From Phenylobacterium sp. (GTDB taxonomy: Bacteria; Pseudomonadota; Alphaproteobacteria; Caulobacterales; Caulobacteraceae), in NCBI GenBank assembly GCA_004799545.1, contig SSMU01000015.1, forward strand, positions 39,357 to 103,356: a stretch of 64,000 nt of DNA, written 5' to 3'. A model generated the notes under the pieces. It was not told where the DNA came from. It ran no database searches and saw nothing but the letters and a program-made list of their open reading frames with translations. Of this stretch, positions 8,399-16,162 are shown in pieces. How positions within the stretch are numbered: the first letter of the stretch is position 1; each line of letters opens with the position of its first letter. The translations under genes were made by a program, and so were the position numbers.

Positions 8399-9582
8399 CC
8401 GGACACCTCCATCTTGCGTTCGCTGGCCGCCGCGCCGGAGGCGATCAGCGCCTCGATCTCGGCCTCGCCGAAGCCGGCCTCGGCCAGCACCTCGCGGGTG
8501 TGTTCCCCCACCTCGGCCGGCCCGCGGCTGAGCGCCACCGGCGTCTCGTGCAGCTTGATCGGGGTGCGCACGAATCGGCGGCCCTCCACCTCGGCCAGCA
8601 GGCCGCGGGCCTTCACCTGCGGATCGTCCCAGGCCTGGGCGATGGTGTTCAGCGGCCCGGCCGGCACGCCCTTGGCCTCCAGCTTCGCCGTCCAGCCCGC
8701 GGTGGTGTCGCCGCCGAGGATCGCCTCCAGCCTGGCCTGCAGGGCGTCGCGGTTGCGGACCCGCAGGTTCGGCCGCTCGAACCCGGCCTCGCTCGCCAGC
8801 GCGGGCTCGCCCAGTGCCTCGCAGAACCTGACCCAGAGCCGCTGGTTGTTGACGCCGACCACCATGTGCCCGTCGGCGGTCTTCAGCGCCTCGTAGGGCG
8901 CGGCCAGCCGGTGCCGCGTGCCCTGGCGCTTGGCCACCTCGCCCGTGGTCAGGTAGAGGCCGGTCTCCCAGACCGTGTAGGCCAGCGCGCTCTCCAGCAG
9001 CGAGGTCTCCACGTGCTGGCCCTCGCCCGTGGCGTCGCGATGCCTGAGCGCCGCCAGCACGCCCAGCGCTGCGAACACCCCGGCGTTGAGATCCGACAGC
9101 GGCACGCCCGCCGCCACCGGCGCCTCGCTGCCCTGCTCGCCGGTGAAGCTCATGATGCCGCTCATCGCCTGGGCGATCAGGTCGAAGCCGCCGCGGTCGC
9201 GGTAGGGCCCGTCGAGGCCGAAGCCGGACACCGAGGCGTAGACGATCCGCGGATTGACCGCCTTCAGCGCCGCATAGCCGAGGCCCATCCGGTCCAGCGA
9301 CCCGGGCCGATAGTTCTCGACGAACACGTCGGCGGTCTCGGCCAGCTTGCGCACCACCGCGGCCCCCGCCTCGGTGGTCAGGTCCAGAGCGATCGCGCGC
9401 TTGTTGCGGTTGACGAAGTCGAAGGCGCGGAACGCCGCGCCCGGATGGCCGCGCGTGGTCTCCCCGGCCGGCGGCTCGATCTTGACCACGTCGGCGCCCA
9501 GGTCGGCCAGCAGCAGGGAACAGTAGGCGCCGGCGATCACATGGGTGCAGTCGAGCACCTTCAGGCCGGCCAACGCACCCAT
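8395..9582 (-). CDS. CaiB/BaiF family (class III) CoA-transferase
   Basis: A 395-residue family III CoA-transferase that moves CoA between carboxylic acids by a formyl-CoA-transferase-like mechanism. Family marks are GLKVLDCTHVIAGAYCSLLLADLGADVVKIE at the start, the catalytic-Asp region near residue 160 (GVPLSDLNAGVFAALGVLAAL) and YRPGSLDRMGLGY. The ATG at 9582 overlaps the preceding NIPSNAP stop as TGATG, which fixes the start; the open frame further upstream belongs to another gene's antisense. Substrate unknown; carnitine, mesaconate, bile acid or aromatic acids are family precedents. Confidence 0.88.
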   Translation of the reverse strand: MGALAGLKVLDCTHVIAGAYCSLLLADLGADVVKIEPPAGETTRGHPGAAFRAFDFVNRNKRAIALDLTTEAGAAVVRKLAETADVFVENYRPGSLDRMGLGYAALKAVNPRIVYASVSGFGLDGPYRDRGGFDLIAQAMSGIMSFTGEQGSEAPVAAGVPLSDLNAGVFAALGVLAALRHRDATGEGQHVETSLLESALAYTVWETGLYLTTGEVAKRQGTRHRLAAPYEALKTADGHMVVGVNNQRLWVRFCEALGEPALASEAGFERPNLRVRNRDALQARLEAILGGDTTAGWTAKLEAKGVPAGPLNTIAQAWDDPQVKARGLLAEVEGRRFVRTPIKLHETPVALSRGPAEVGEHTREVLAEAGFGEAEIEALIASGAAASERKMEVSG

Positions 9583-10172
9583 CAGCCCTTGCCCGGCGGC
9601 GGCAGCAGCACGCAGGCCCGCGCCAGCGACACCCGCGTCAGCTCGCGCCGCTTCATGAACGACTTCATCGCCTCGCTCGTCGGATCGCGGCTCTTCTGCC
9701 ATTCGGCCAGGTCGGCGTAGCGGGTCATCAGCAACAGCCGCCGCGCCCCGGCGGAGGTTTCGGTGGCCCCGGGCTCGACCGCGAACAGGCCATAGATCTT
9801 CGCCGCGAACCGCGTCTCGAAGTCGATCCAGGCGGCGCCGGAGAGCCGCACGAACTCGTCGAACGCGCCGCCGTCGATGGTGAACCAGTTGTGGACATAG
9901 ACGCCGCCCGGTTCGGGCCGCGCGTCCTCGTGTGGCCGCAGGGTCGGCGACATGCGCCGCCACTCCGCCGCCGCGACGCCGGAGCCCTTCAGCACCGCGT
10001 CCGAGGTCGCCCGCTCGTCGGTCAGCACCAGGGCCTCGTCGGAGGCGTAGCCCAACAGCGGCGCGAACACCCCCAGCACGCCCACCCCGCCGCCACCGTA
10101 GACCTGGTCGGCCAGCGTCCGCTGGGCGTTCCGCTCCCGGCCGACTCGCAGCTCGTAATAGTTATAAATCAA
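9582..10172 (-). CDS. NIPSNAP family protein
   Basis: A 196-residue protein with two dimeric alpha/beta-barrel-like NIPSNAP repeats. Repeat 1 opens with MIYNYYELRVGRE and repeat 2 has VYVHNWFTIDGGAFDEFVRL. The start is a TTG at 10172 with GAGG about 9 bases upstream. It sits 10 bases behind the SDR gene and is joined to the CoA-transferase gene by TGATG. Bacterial NIPSNAP genes often sit in catabolic operons but have no settled biochemical function. A role as a small-molecule binding or decarboxylating helper here is inference. Confidence 0.78.
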   Translation of the reverse strand: MIYNYYELRVGRERNAQRTLADQVYGGGGVGVLGVFAPLLGYASDEALVLTDERATSDAVLKGSGVAAAEWRRMSPTLRPHEDARPEPGGVYVHNWFTIDGGAFDEFVRLSGAAWIDFETRFAAKIYGLFAVEPGATETSAGARRLLLMTRYADLAEWQKSRDPTSEAMKSFMKRRELTRVSLARACVLLPPPGKG

Positions 10173-10182
10173 ACGACTGACC

Positions 10183-10953
10183 TCAGAAGTTCGCGCGCCG
10201 GCTGATCGCGCCGTCGACCACCATATTGATCCCCGTGGTGAACCCCGAGCGCGGGCTGGCCAGGAAGACCGTCGCCGCCGCGATCTCCTCCGGCGTGGCC
10301 ATCCGGCCGGTCGGGTTGCGCTTGATCATGGTCTCGAAGAAGCCCGGCATATTGGCCTTCACATTGCCCCAGACGCCGCCCTCGAAGAACACTGTCCCGG
10401 GCGAGACCACGTTGCAGCGGATCTTCTTCGCGGCGTTCTCGCGCGCCACGCCCTTGGCGAAGTGGATCTGCGCCGCCTTCATGGCCCCGTAGGAGTTCGG
10501 GTTGTCGGCCTCAGCCGCGGAAATCGAGGAGGTGATCACGAAGGCCGCATCGCCTTTGGCGTCGGCGGCCTTCTCCAGATACGGCTTGGCGGCCTCGAAG
10601 CTGCGCACTGCGCCCATGATGTCGATCTCGAACATCGCCTTCCAGGCGTCCTCGGCGTTGCCCTGCACCAGGGCCGAGGCGTTGGAGACCAGCACGTCGA
10701 TCCCACCCAGCTTCTCGGCCGCGGCCTCGATGAAGGCCTTCAGCCCCGGCCCGTCGGCGATGTCGACCGCCCTGCCGAAAGCGCGGACGCCCTTGGCCTC
10801 CAGGGCCTTCACCGCCTCGGCCACCTGGTCGGCGTTGCGCGCGCAGATGGCGACATTGGCCCCCTCGTCGGCGAACAGTTCGGCGATCGAGCGGCCGATG
10901 CCACGCGAGCCGCCGGTGATCACCGCCGTCTTGCCCTTGAGCTGCAGGTCCAT
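10183..10953 (-). CDS. Short-chain dehydrogenase/reductase (SDR)
   Basis: A 256-residue classical SDR. The cofactor loop is TGGSRGIG (residues about 13-20), VSNAS replaces the usual NNAG, the catalytic Tyr-Lys is YGAMKAAQ, and the catalytic Ser lies in VITSSIS. The C-terminus has the common GFTTGINMVVDGA. It uses NAD(P)H to interconvert an alcohol and a ketone. It is the first gene of the SDR-NIPSNAP-CoA-transferase-hydratase operon, with a strong AAGGGAGGGAG site upstream. Confidence 0.88.
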   Translation of the reverse strand: MDLQLKGKTAVITGGSRGIGRSIAELFADEGANVAICARNADQVAEAVKALEAKGVRAFGRAVDIADGPGLKAFIEAAAEKLGGIDVLVSNASALVQGNAEDAWKAMFEIDIMGAVRSFEAAKPYLEKAADAKGDAAFVITSSISAAEADNPNSYGAMKAAQIHFAKGVARENAAKKIRCNVVSPGTVFFEGGVWGNVKANMPGFFETMIKRNPTGRMATPEEIAAATVFLASPRSGFTTGINMVVDGAISRRANF

Positions 10954-11135
10954 CGGCTCTCCCTCCCTTGGTTTTTCGTTGTCTCCCGCCAGTCTCCCTG
11001 GCGCCGGCGGCGGCGAGAACCTGCACCAGCCCGCCGCCGACCGCCACCGCGAAACGCGGCCGAAATATCGCGGCGCGATGATCGTTGCGGCGCAGCCCGA
11101 TCTTGGGGATACAAGGACACGGACCGGGGGTTGCG

Positions 11136-12125
11136 ATGGCCGGAGTCTACAGCCGTACCCTCTGCGCGATCGCCGCGATCCTGGCGACGGGAATCGCCGG
11201 CTGCGCTCCGCCCCCCGCCGCCCCGCACACCATCTGGGTCTCCGACGAGCAGGCCAATGTGGTCCATGTGATCGACGGGGCGACGCTTACCGAGCAGGCG
11301 CGCTTGCCGGTCGGCCACCGCCCGCGCGGCCTGGCCCTGTCGCCGGATGGCAAGACCCTCTACGTGGCGGTGAGCAACGAGGACCGGATCGCCGAGATCG
11401 ACGTCAAGACCCGCACCATCCGCGGCTACCTCGCCGCGGGTCCAGATCCGGAGCGGTTCGCGGTCAGTCCGGACGGCAAGACCCTCTACATCGCCAACGA
11501 GGACGACGGCCTGGCCTCGGCCCTCGACATCGCATCCAACCGGCTGGTGCGCCAGACCACCGTCGGGCCGGAGCCCGAGGGCATGGCGGTGAGCCCGGAC
11601 GGCAAGCTGGTGATCTGCACATCCGAAGGTGCGAGCCTGGTCCACTTCATCGACGCCGCGACCGGCCAGCTGCAGACGAGCCTGCTGGTCGGCGCCAGGC
11701 CCCGCGACGCCCGGTTCACCCCCGACGGGTCGCGGCTGTGGGTCACCTCGGAAACCCGCGCGACGGTGGCGGTGTTCGATCCGGCCAGCCGCAAGATCCT
11801 GGCCACCATCGACCTGCAGAAATCCAGCCCGCCGCCCGCCGTCCAGGCCGTGAGCCTGGTGATGACCCGGGCCGCGGACAAGGTCTATGTCGCCGCCGGC
11901 CGCGGCGACCACGCCGCAGAGATCGACGCGAAGACATTGAAGGTCACCCGCTGGTTCGCCACCGGCCAGCGCACCTGGGGCGTTGCGCTCTCGCCCGACG
12001 AGACCCGGCTCTATGGCGCCAGCGGCCTCTCCAGCGACCTCGCGGTCATCGACCTGAAGAGCGGGCATACCGTCAAGACGCTGAAGCTGGGCGGCCGCCC
12101 CTGGGGCGTGATCACCACCCCATGA
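11136..12125 (+). CDS. YVTN-type beta-propeller lipoprotein
   Basis: A 329-residue protein with a lipoprotein signal peptide, lipobox GIAGC with the modified Cys near residue 23, followed by about seven YVTN/NHL-like propeller repeats. Repeats are marked by recurring LALSPDGKTLYVA-type strands (for example FAVSPDGKTLYIAN, MAVSPDGKLVICT, VALSPDETRLYGA). The start at 11136 leaves a proper n-region (MAGVYSRTL). Similar proteins accompany quinoprotein dehydrogenases or act as periplasmic binding scaffolds; no such partner is adjacent. Whether it is anchored to the inner or outer membrane is not decided by the sequence I read. Confidence 0.8.
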   Translation: MAGVYSRTLCAIAAILATGIAGCAPPPAAPHTIWVSDEQANVVHVIDGATLTEQARLPVGHRPRGLALSPDGKTLYVAVSNEDRIAEIDVKTRTIRGYLAAGPDPERFAVSPDGKTLYIANEDDGLASALDIASNRLVRQTTVGPEPEGMAVSPDGKLVICTSEGASLVHFIDAATGQLQTSLLVGARPRDARFTPDGSRLWVTSETRATVAVFDPASRKILATIDLQKSSPPPAVQAVSLVMTRAADKVYVAAGRGDHAAEIDAKTLKVTRWFATGQRTWGVALSPDETRLYGASGLSSDLAVIDLKSGHTVKTLKLGGRPWGVITTP

Positions 12126-12193
12126 CGCGCCTGGCGCTCGTCCTGCTCGCCGCCTACCACGTCCCGACCGTCGCCGATCCGACGGCAGGATAG
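12122..12193 (+). pseudogene. 23-codon ORF resembling a truncated signal peptide
   Basis: The ATG overlaps the stop of the propeller lipoprotein gene (ATGA) and opens MTRLALVLLAAYHVPTVAD before a TAG 23 codons later. The hydrophobic core after a basic residue looks like an export signal. A coupled downstream secreted-protein gene may have been lost here, or the ORF is chance. The evidence is thin. Confidence 0.2.
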
Positions 12194-12235
12194 CGCGAGC
12201 TAGGTCTGGGCGGGCAGCCGCGCTATGCCGCGCCC

Positions 12236-13627
12236 ATGCAGGCCCTGGCCCAGATCGAAGCGCCTTGGCGCGATCCGGTGGACGTCCTCTCCGCCGTCGC
12301 CGAGACGCCGTGGGCGATCGGCTTCCTGTCCGGGGGCGAGGGCGCGCGCTGGTCCTATGTGGCGGCCGAGCCGGACGCCGTCCTGACCATCGCGCCGGCC
12401 GACCGGACCGACGCCTTCGAAGCCCTGGCGGCCTTCGCCGGCCCCGTGGCCTGCGCCGATCCTGACGGGCCGCCGTTCCAGGGTGGCGTGGCCGGGCTCG
12501 CCGCCTATGAGCTCGGCGACCGGGTGGAGCGGCTGGGCCTCGCCCGCCTCGACGACTGGCCCGACCTCGCCTGCGGCCGCTACCCCGCTCTGCTCGCCTT
12601 CGACCACCCGGGCCGCCGGCTGCTGGCCATCGGCCGCGGCGCCGACGCCGCCGCAGCGGACGGCCGCGCGCGGCAGGCCCTGGCCTGGCTCGATCGGCCC
12701 GCGCCCGCACCCCGCCCTCTCCACGCCCGCCTGCAGGCCGACGATCCGGACGCCTATGAGGCCGCGGTCGCCGAGGTCACCGCCCGCATCGCGGCGGGGG
12801 AGATCTTCCAGGCCAACATCGCCCGGCGCTGGCGCGGCCGGCTACCGACAGAGGCCCGGCCGTTCGATCTCCTGGCGGCGCTCAGAGACAGGAGTCCCGC
12901 GCCGTTCGCCGCCTACCTGCGCCTGCCGGACCGCGCCGTAGTCTCCAACTCCCCCGAACGCTTCGTGCAGGTGCGCCGCGAGGGCCAGACGCTCGCCGTC
13001 CGCACGGAGCCGATCAAGGGCACCGCGCCGCGCGGCCGCAGCCCGGCGGAGGACGCGGCCAACGCCGCCTGGCTCTCGGCCTCCGAGAAGGACCGCGCCG
13101 AGAACCTGATGATCGTCGACCTGATGCGTAACGACCTCTCGCGGGTCTGCGCGGTGGGCCAGGTGGCCACGCCCGAGCTCTTCCGGGTCGCGAGCTTCGC
13201 CAATGTCCATCACCTGGTCTCGACGGTGACCGGGCGGCTGGCCCCAGGGATGAGCGCGGTCGACCTGCTGCGCGCCAGCTTCCCGCCAGGCTCGATCACC
13301 GGCGCGCCCAAGGTCCAGGCCATGAAGATCATCGCCGGCCTGGAGGCGCCCCGCGGCCCGTTCTTCGGCGCCATGTTCCACCTAGGCTTCGACGGCGGGC
13401 TGGATTCCAACGTGCTGATCCGCACCGCCGCCTTCGTGCGCGACCAGGCAGGCTGGCGGGTCGAAGCGCGGGCTGGCGCGGGCATCGTCGCCGATAGCCG
13501 TCCGAGGCTGGAACGCGAGGAAACGGAGGCCAAGATCTCGGCCCTGCAAGCCGCTTTTTCGGGCGACGCCCAAACTGGGCCGCACCCCGAAGCTCCGCCG
13601 GAACCATCCCAGCCTTTGACGGGTTAG
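12236..13627 (+). CDS. pabB: Aminodeoxychorismate synthase component I
   Basis: A 463-residue chorismate-binding enzyme that aminates chorismate to 4-amino-4-deoxychorismate for folate. The PabB-type active site motif PIKGT is present with K261, matching the covalent-intermediate Lys of PabB (anthranilate synthases carry Ala in place of Lys). Other family marks are FQANIARRW, ENLMIVDLMRNDLSRV and SFPPGSITGAPK. The protein ends soon after the chorismate-binding domain, so no aminotransferase-fold lyase (PabC) is fused. No glutaminase subunit gene (pabA) is nearby. Confidence 0.9.
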   Translation: MQALAQIEAPWRDPVDVLSAVAETPWAIGFLSGGEGARWSYVAAEPDAVLTIAPADRTDAFEALAAFAGPVACADPDGPPFQGGVAGLAAYELGDRVERLGLARLDDWPDLACGRYPALLAFDHPGRRLLAIGRGADAAAADGRARQALAWLDRPAPAPRPLHARLQADDPDAYEAAVAEVTARIAAGEIFQANIARRWRGRLPTEARPFDLLAALRDRSPAPFAAYLRLPDRAVVSNSPERFVQVRREGQTLAVRTEPIKGTAPRGRSPAEDAANAAWLSASEKDRAENLMIVDLMRNDLSRVCAVGQVATPELFRVASFANVHHLVSTVTGRLAPGMSAVDLLRASFPPGSITGAPKVQAMKIIAGLEAPRGPFFGAMFHLGFDGGLDSNVLIRTAAFVRDQAGWRVEARAGAGIVADSRPRLEREETEAKISALQAAFSGDAQTGPHPEAPPEPSQPLTG

Positions 13628-13715
13628 GGGCTCAGCGGGGCTGTAAGGAGTTCCCGCCGGACATCTTCGGATGCGGGCCCATGCGTCCGTGGGTCTTGGG
13701 TGGGGATCACGCGAC

Positions 13716-14450
13716 ATGACGGGCCGGTTCAGCACACACATCGGATTCCGCCCGATCGATCCGATCCTGCGGCGATTGAAGAGCCTGGCCACCCTGTCCG
13801 AGCCCGAGCTCAGCCTGCTTCGGACACTCGGCGAACGGCGCGAACGCCATGCGCCGGGCGAGCAGTTGGTCGCGGAGCACGCGAAAGAGCCGCGCCCACG
13901 CTTCGTGGTCTCAGGCTGGGCCTGCCGCCAGCGGCTGATGCCCGACGGCCGTCGCCAGATCTTCAGCCTGATGCTGCCGGGCGACGACCTGGGCTTCGAG
14001 AGCGCGCCGGCCCTGGCCAGCGTCGTCGCCCTCACCGCCCTGGAGACCGTCGATGGCGCGCCAGCCCTGGACGCCGCGCGCCGGGGCGCAGCGCCCGGCC
14101 TCGCCGCAGCCCTGGCCGCCGCCGCGCGGCAGGCGGACGCCCTCCTGCTGGACCAAGCCGTGCGGCTCGGGCGGCTGACCGCCTTCGAACGGATGGCCCA
14201 TTTCTTCCTGGAACTGCAGCACCGCCTCGAGATCACCGGCCTCGGCGATCGTCAGCGGTTCCCCCTACCGCTAACCCAGGAGATCATGGCTGACTCGCTC
14301 GGCCTCTCGATCGTGCACGTCAACCGCACCCTGCAACAGCTTCGCCGAGCCGGGATGATCGAGCTGCGCTCCGGCGTGGCGATCCTCCTGCAGCCCGAGG
14401 CGATGACCAAGCTCTGCGACTACCGCGGCGTCGCGAACAAGGCCGCGTAG
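13716..14450 (+). CDS. Crp/Fnr family transcriptional regulator
   Basis: A 244-residue regulator with an N-terminal cyclic-nucleotide-binding-like fold (about 15-130) and a C-terminal winged helix (about 175-235). The recognition region is LTQEIMADSLGLSIVHVNRTLQQLRRAGMI in outline. It lacks the FNR cysteine cluster, and the phosphate-binding cassette of true cAMP receptors is not evident, so the signal is unknown. The start at 13716 has GGGGAT upstream; an ATG or GTG 15 codons earlier is possible. Its last 31 bases overlap the convergent malonyl-CoA synthetase gene. Confidence 0.82.
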   Translation: MTGRFSTHIGFRPIDPILRRLKSLATLSEPELSLLRTLGERRERHAPGEQLVAEHAKEPRPRFVVSGWACRQRLMPDGRRQIFSLMLPGDDLGFESAPALASVVALTALETVDGAPALDAARRGAAPGLAAALAAAARQADALLLDQAVRLGRLTAFERMAHFFLELQHRLEITGLGDRQRFPLPLTQEIMADSLGLSIVHVNRTLQQLRRAGMIELRSGVAILLQPEAMTKLCDYRGVANKAA

Positions 14451-15835
14451 CGCTCACGCAGCAGGGCCTTCTGCACCTTGCCCATGGCGTTGCGGGGAAG
14501 TTCGTCGACGAACACCACCTGCTTAGGCGCCTTGTAGGCCGCGAGCTGGGCGCGGGCCGCGGCGATCAAGGCCGCCTCTTCAGCCGCCCCGATCACCACC
14601 GCCACCACGCCCTCGCCGAAGTCCGGATGCGGCACGCCGATCACCGCGCTCTCGACCACGCCCGCCAGCTCGTCGAGCACCAGTTCGACCTCCCTCGGAT
14701 AGACGTTGTAACCGCCGGAGATGATCAGGTCCTTGGCCCGGCCAGAGATCCAGACGCGGCCGTCCGGATCGCGGTGGCCGACATCGCCGGTGACGAAGAA
14801 GCCGTCGTCGGTGAATTCTTCCCGGGTTTTCTCTGGATTGCGCCAATACCCTGAGAAGACGCTGGGCCCGCGGATCTCGATGACCCCGGTCTCCTCCCCG
14901 CCGCCGACCCTGAGCTCGACGCCGGGCAGCGGATAGCCGACCGAGCCCGCGATCCGGTCGCCGTCCAGCGGGTTGGAGGTGATGATCACCGCCTCGCTCA
15001 TGCCGTAGCGTTCGAGGATCCGCTGGCCGGTGCGGTCCTCGAACTCGGCGAAGGTCGACGGCAGCAGGGGCGCCGAGCCGGAGATGAACAGCCGCATGTG
15101 CGCCGCGGCCTCGCGGGTGAAGCCGGGGTTGGCCAACAGCCGGGTGTAGAAGGTCGGCACCCCCATCATCACGGTCGCCTTCGCCAGACCGCTGAGCACC
15201 TCGGCGTCGGCGAACTTCGGCAGCCAGACCATGGGCGCCCCGCTCAGGAAGGCGCAGTGCAGGGCCACGAACAGGCCGTGGACGTGGAAGATCGGCAGGG
15301 CATGCAACAGCACGTCGTCGGCTGAGAACCCCCAGGTCGCGTGCAGGGATATGGCGTTGGCGGCCAGCGCCCCGTGGCTCAACATCGCCCCCTTGCTGCG
15401 GCCCGTCGTGCCGGAGGTGTAGATGATCGCCGCCAGGTCCGCGGCGGCGCGGGGGACGGCCAGGTCGAGCGGCTGGGCGCCGTTCGCCTCGGCGACGAAG
15501 GCCGGCGGGTCGGTGATGAAGATGCGCGGCTCGGCGTCGGCCTTGAAGTAGTCGATCTCCGGGCCGGTGTAGGCGGCGTTGAGCGGCAGGAAGACGGCGG
15601 CCGCCTTCAGCACCCCCAAGTAGACCATCACCGCCGCGGCGCTCTTCTCGGCCTGCAGGGCGACCCGGTCGCCGGGCTCGACCCCCAGGGCGATCAGCCG
15701 CCCCGCCACCTGCGCCGCCCCGGCCTCCAATGCGCCATAGCTGATGGCGGCCCCGTCGCTCATCAGGAAGCAGGGCTTGGTCCGGTCGGCCGGGAAGCCC
15801 GCGGCCAGCAGCTCGTAGAGATTGGCCGATGTCAC
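14420..15835 (-). CDS. Malonyl-CoA/methylmalonyl-CoA synthetase-like AMP-binding enzyme (MatB-type)
   Basis: A 471-residue ANL-superfamily ligase that would activate malonate (or a related dicarboxylate) with ATP and CoA. The P-loop is IIYTSGTTGRSKGAMLSHG; the segment GVPTFYTRLL and the ERYGMSE motif are typical of MatB. The C-terminal hinge is SGRAKDLIISGGYNVYP and the adenylation Lys lies in PRNAMGKVQK. The start is a GTG at 15835 that overlaps the upstream DUF1330 stop as GTGA. No malonate transporter or decarboxylase gene is nearby. Confidence 0.82.
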   Translation of the reverse strand: MTSANLYELLAAGFPADRTKPCFLMSDGAAISYGALEAGAAQVAGRLIALGVEPGDRVALQAEKSAAAVMVYLGVLKAAAVFLPLNAAYTGPEIDYFKADAEPRIFITDPPAFVAEANGAQPLDLAVPRAAADLAAIIYTSGTTGRSKGAMLSHGALAANAISLHATWGFSADDVLLHALPIFHVHGLFVALHCAFLSGAPMVWLPKFADAEVLSGLAKATVMMGVPTFYTRLLANPGFTREAAAHMRLFISGSAPLLPSTFAEFEDRTGQRILERYGMSEAVIITSNPLDGDRIAGSVGYPLPGVELRVGGGEETGVIEIRGPSVFSGYWRNPEKTREEFTDDGFFVTGDVGHRDPDGRVWISGRAKDLIISGGYNVYPREVELVLDELAGVVESAVIGVPHPDFGEGVVAVVIGAAEEAALIAAARAQLAAYKAPKQVVFVDELPRNAMGKVQKALLRERYAALFATPR

Positions 15836-16152
15836 GGCGCCACGCCGTCCACCACATAGACGGTCGAGGTCGAGCTGGCGTCGCGCACCGGCAGGATCTC
15901 TGCGTACGCCGCCGAGTTGCGCCAGGCCCGCGCCGCCTCCCGGCTGGGGAAGCGGATGATCACCACCCGGTTGCCGGGCGAGGCGCCCCACAGCGCCTCC
16001 GGCGCCCCGCCACGCACGAGGATCTCCCCGCCGTGCGCCTTGATGATCGGCAGGGCCGCCTGGGCGTAGGTCATGAACATCGTTTGGTCGGTGACCTCGA
16101 TCTGGTTGATCACATAGGCCGGCGGCCCCGCCTCGATCGACGTCTCGCTCAT
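15832..16152 (-). CDS. DUF1330 family protein
   Basis: A 106-residue dimeric alpha/beta-barrel protein with the DUF1330 outline: AYVINQIEVTD, YAQAALPIIKAHGGEILVRGG, and VVIIRFPSREAARAWRNSAAY. The biochemical function of the family is unknown. Its stop overlaps the GTG of the malonyl-CoA synthetase, and it lies 10 bases behind ppc on the same strand, so all three genes may form one transcript. Confidence 0.82.
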   Translation of the reverse strand: MSETSIEAGPPAYVINQIEVTDQTMFMTYAQAALPIIKAHGGEILVRGGAPEALWGASPGNRVVIIRFPSREAARAWRNSAAYAEILPVRDASSTSTVYVVDGVAP

Positions 16153-16162
16153 CTCGCTATCC

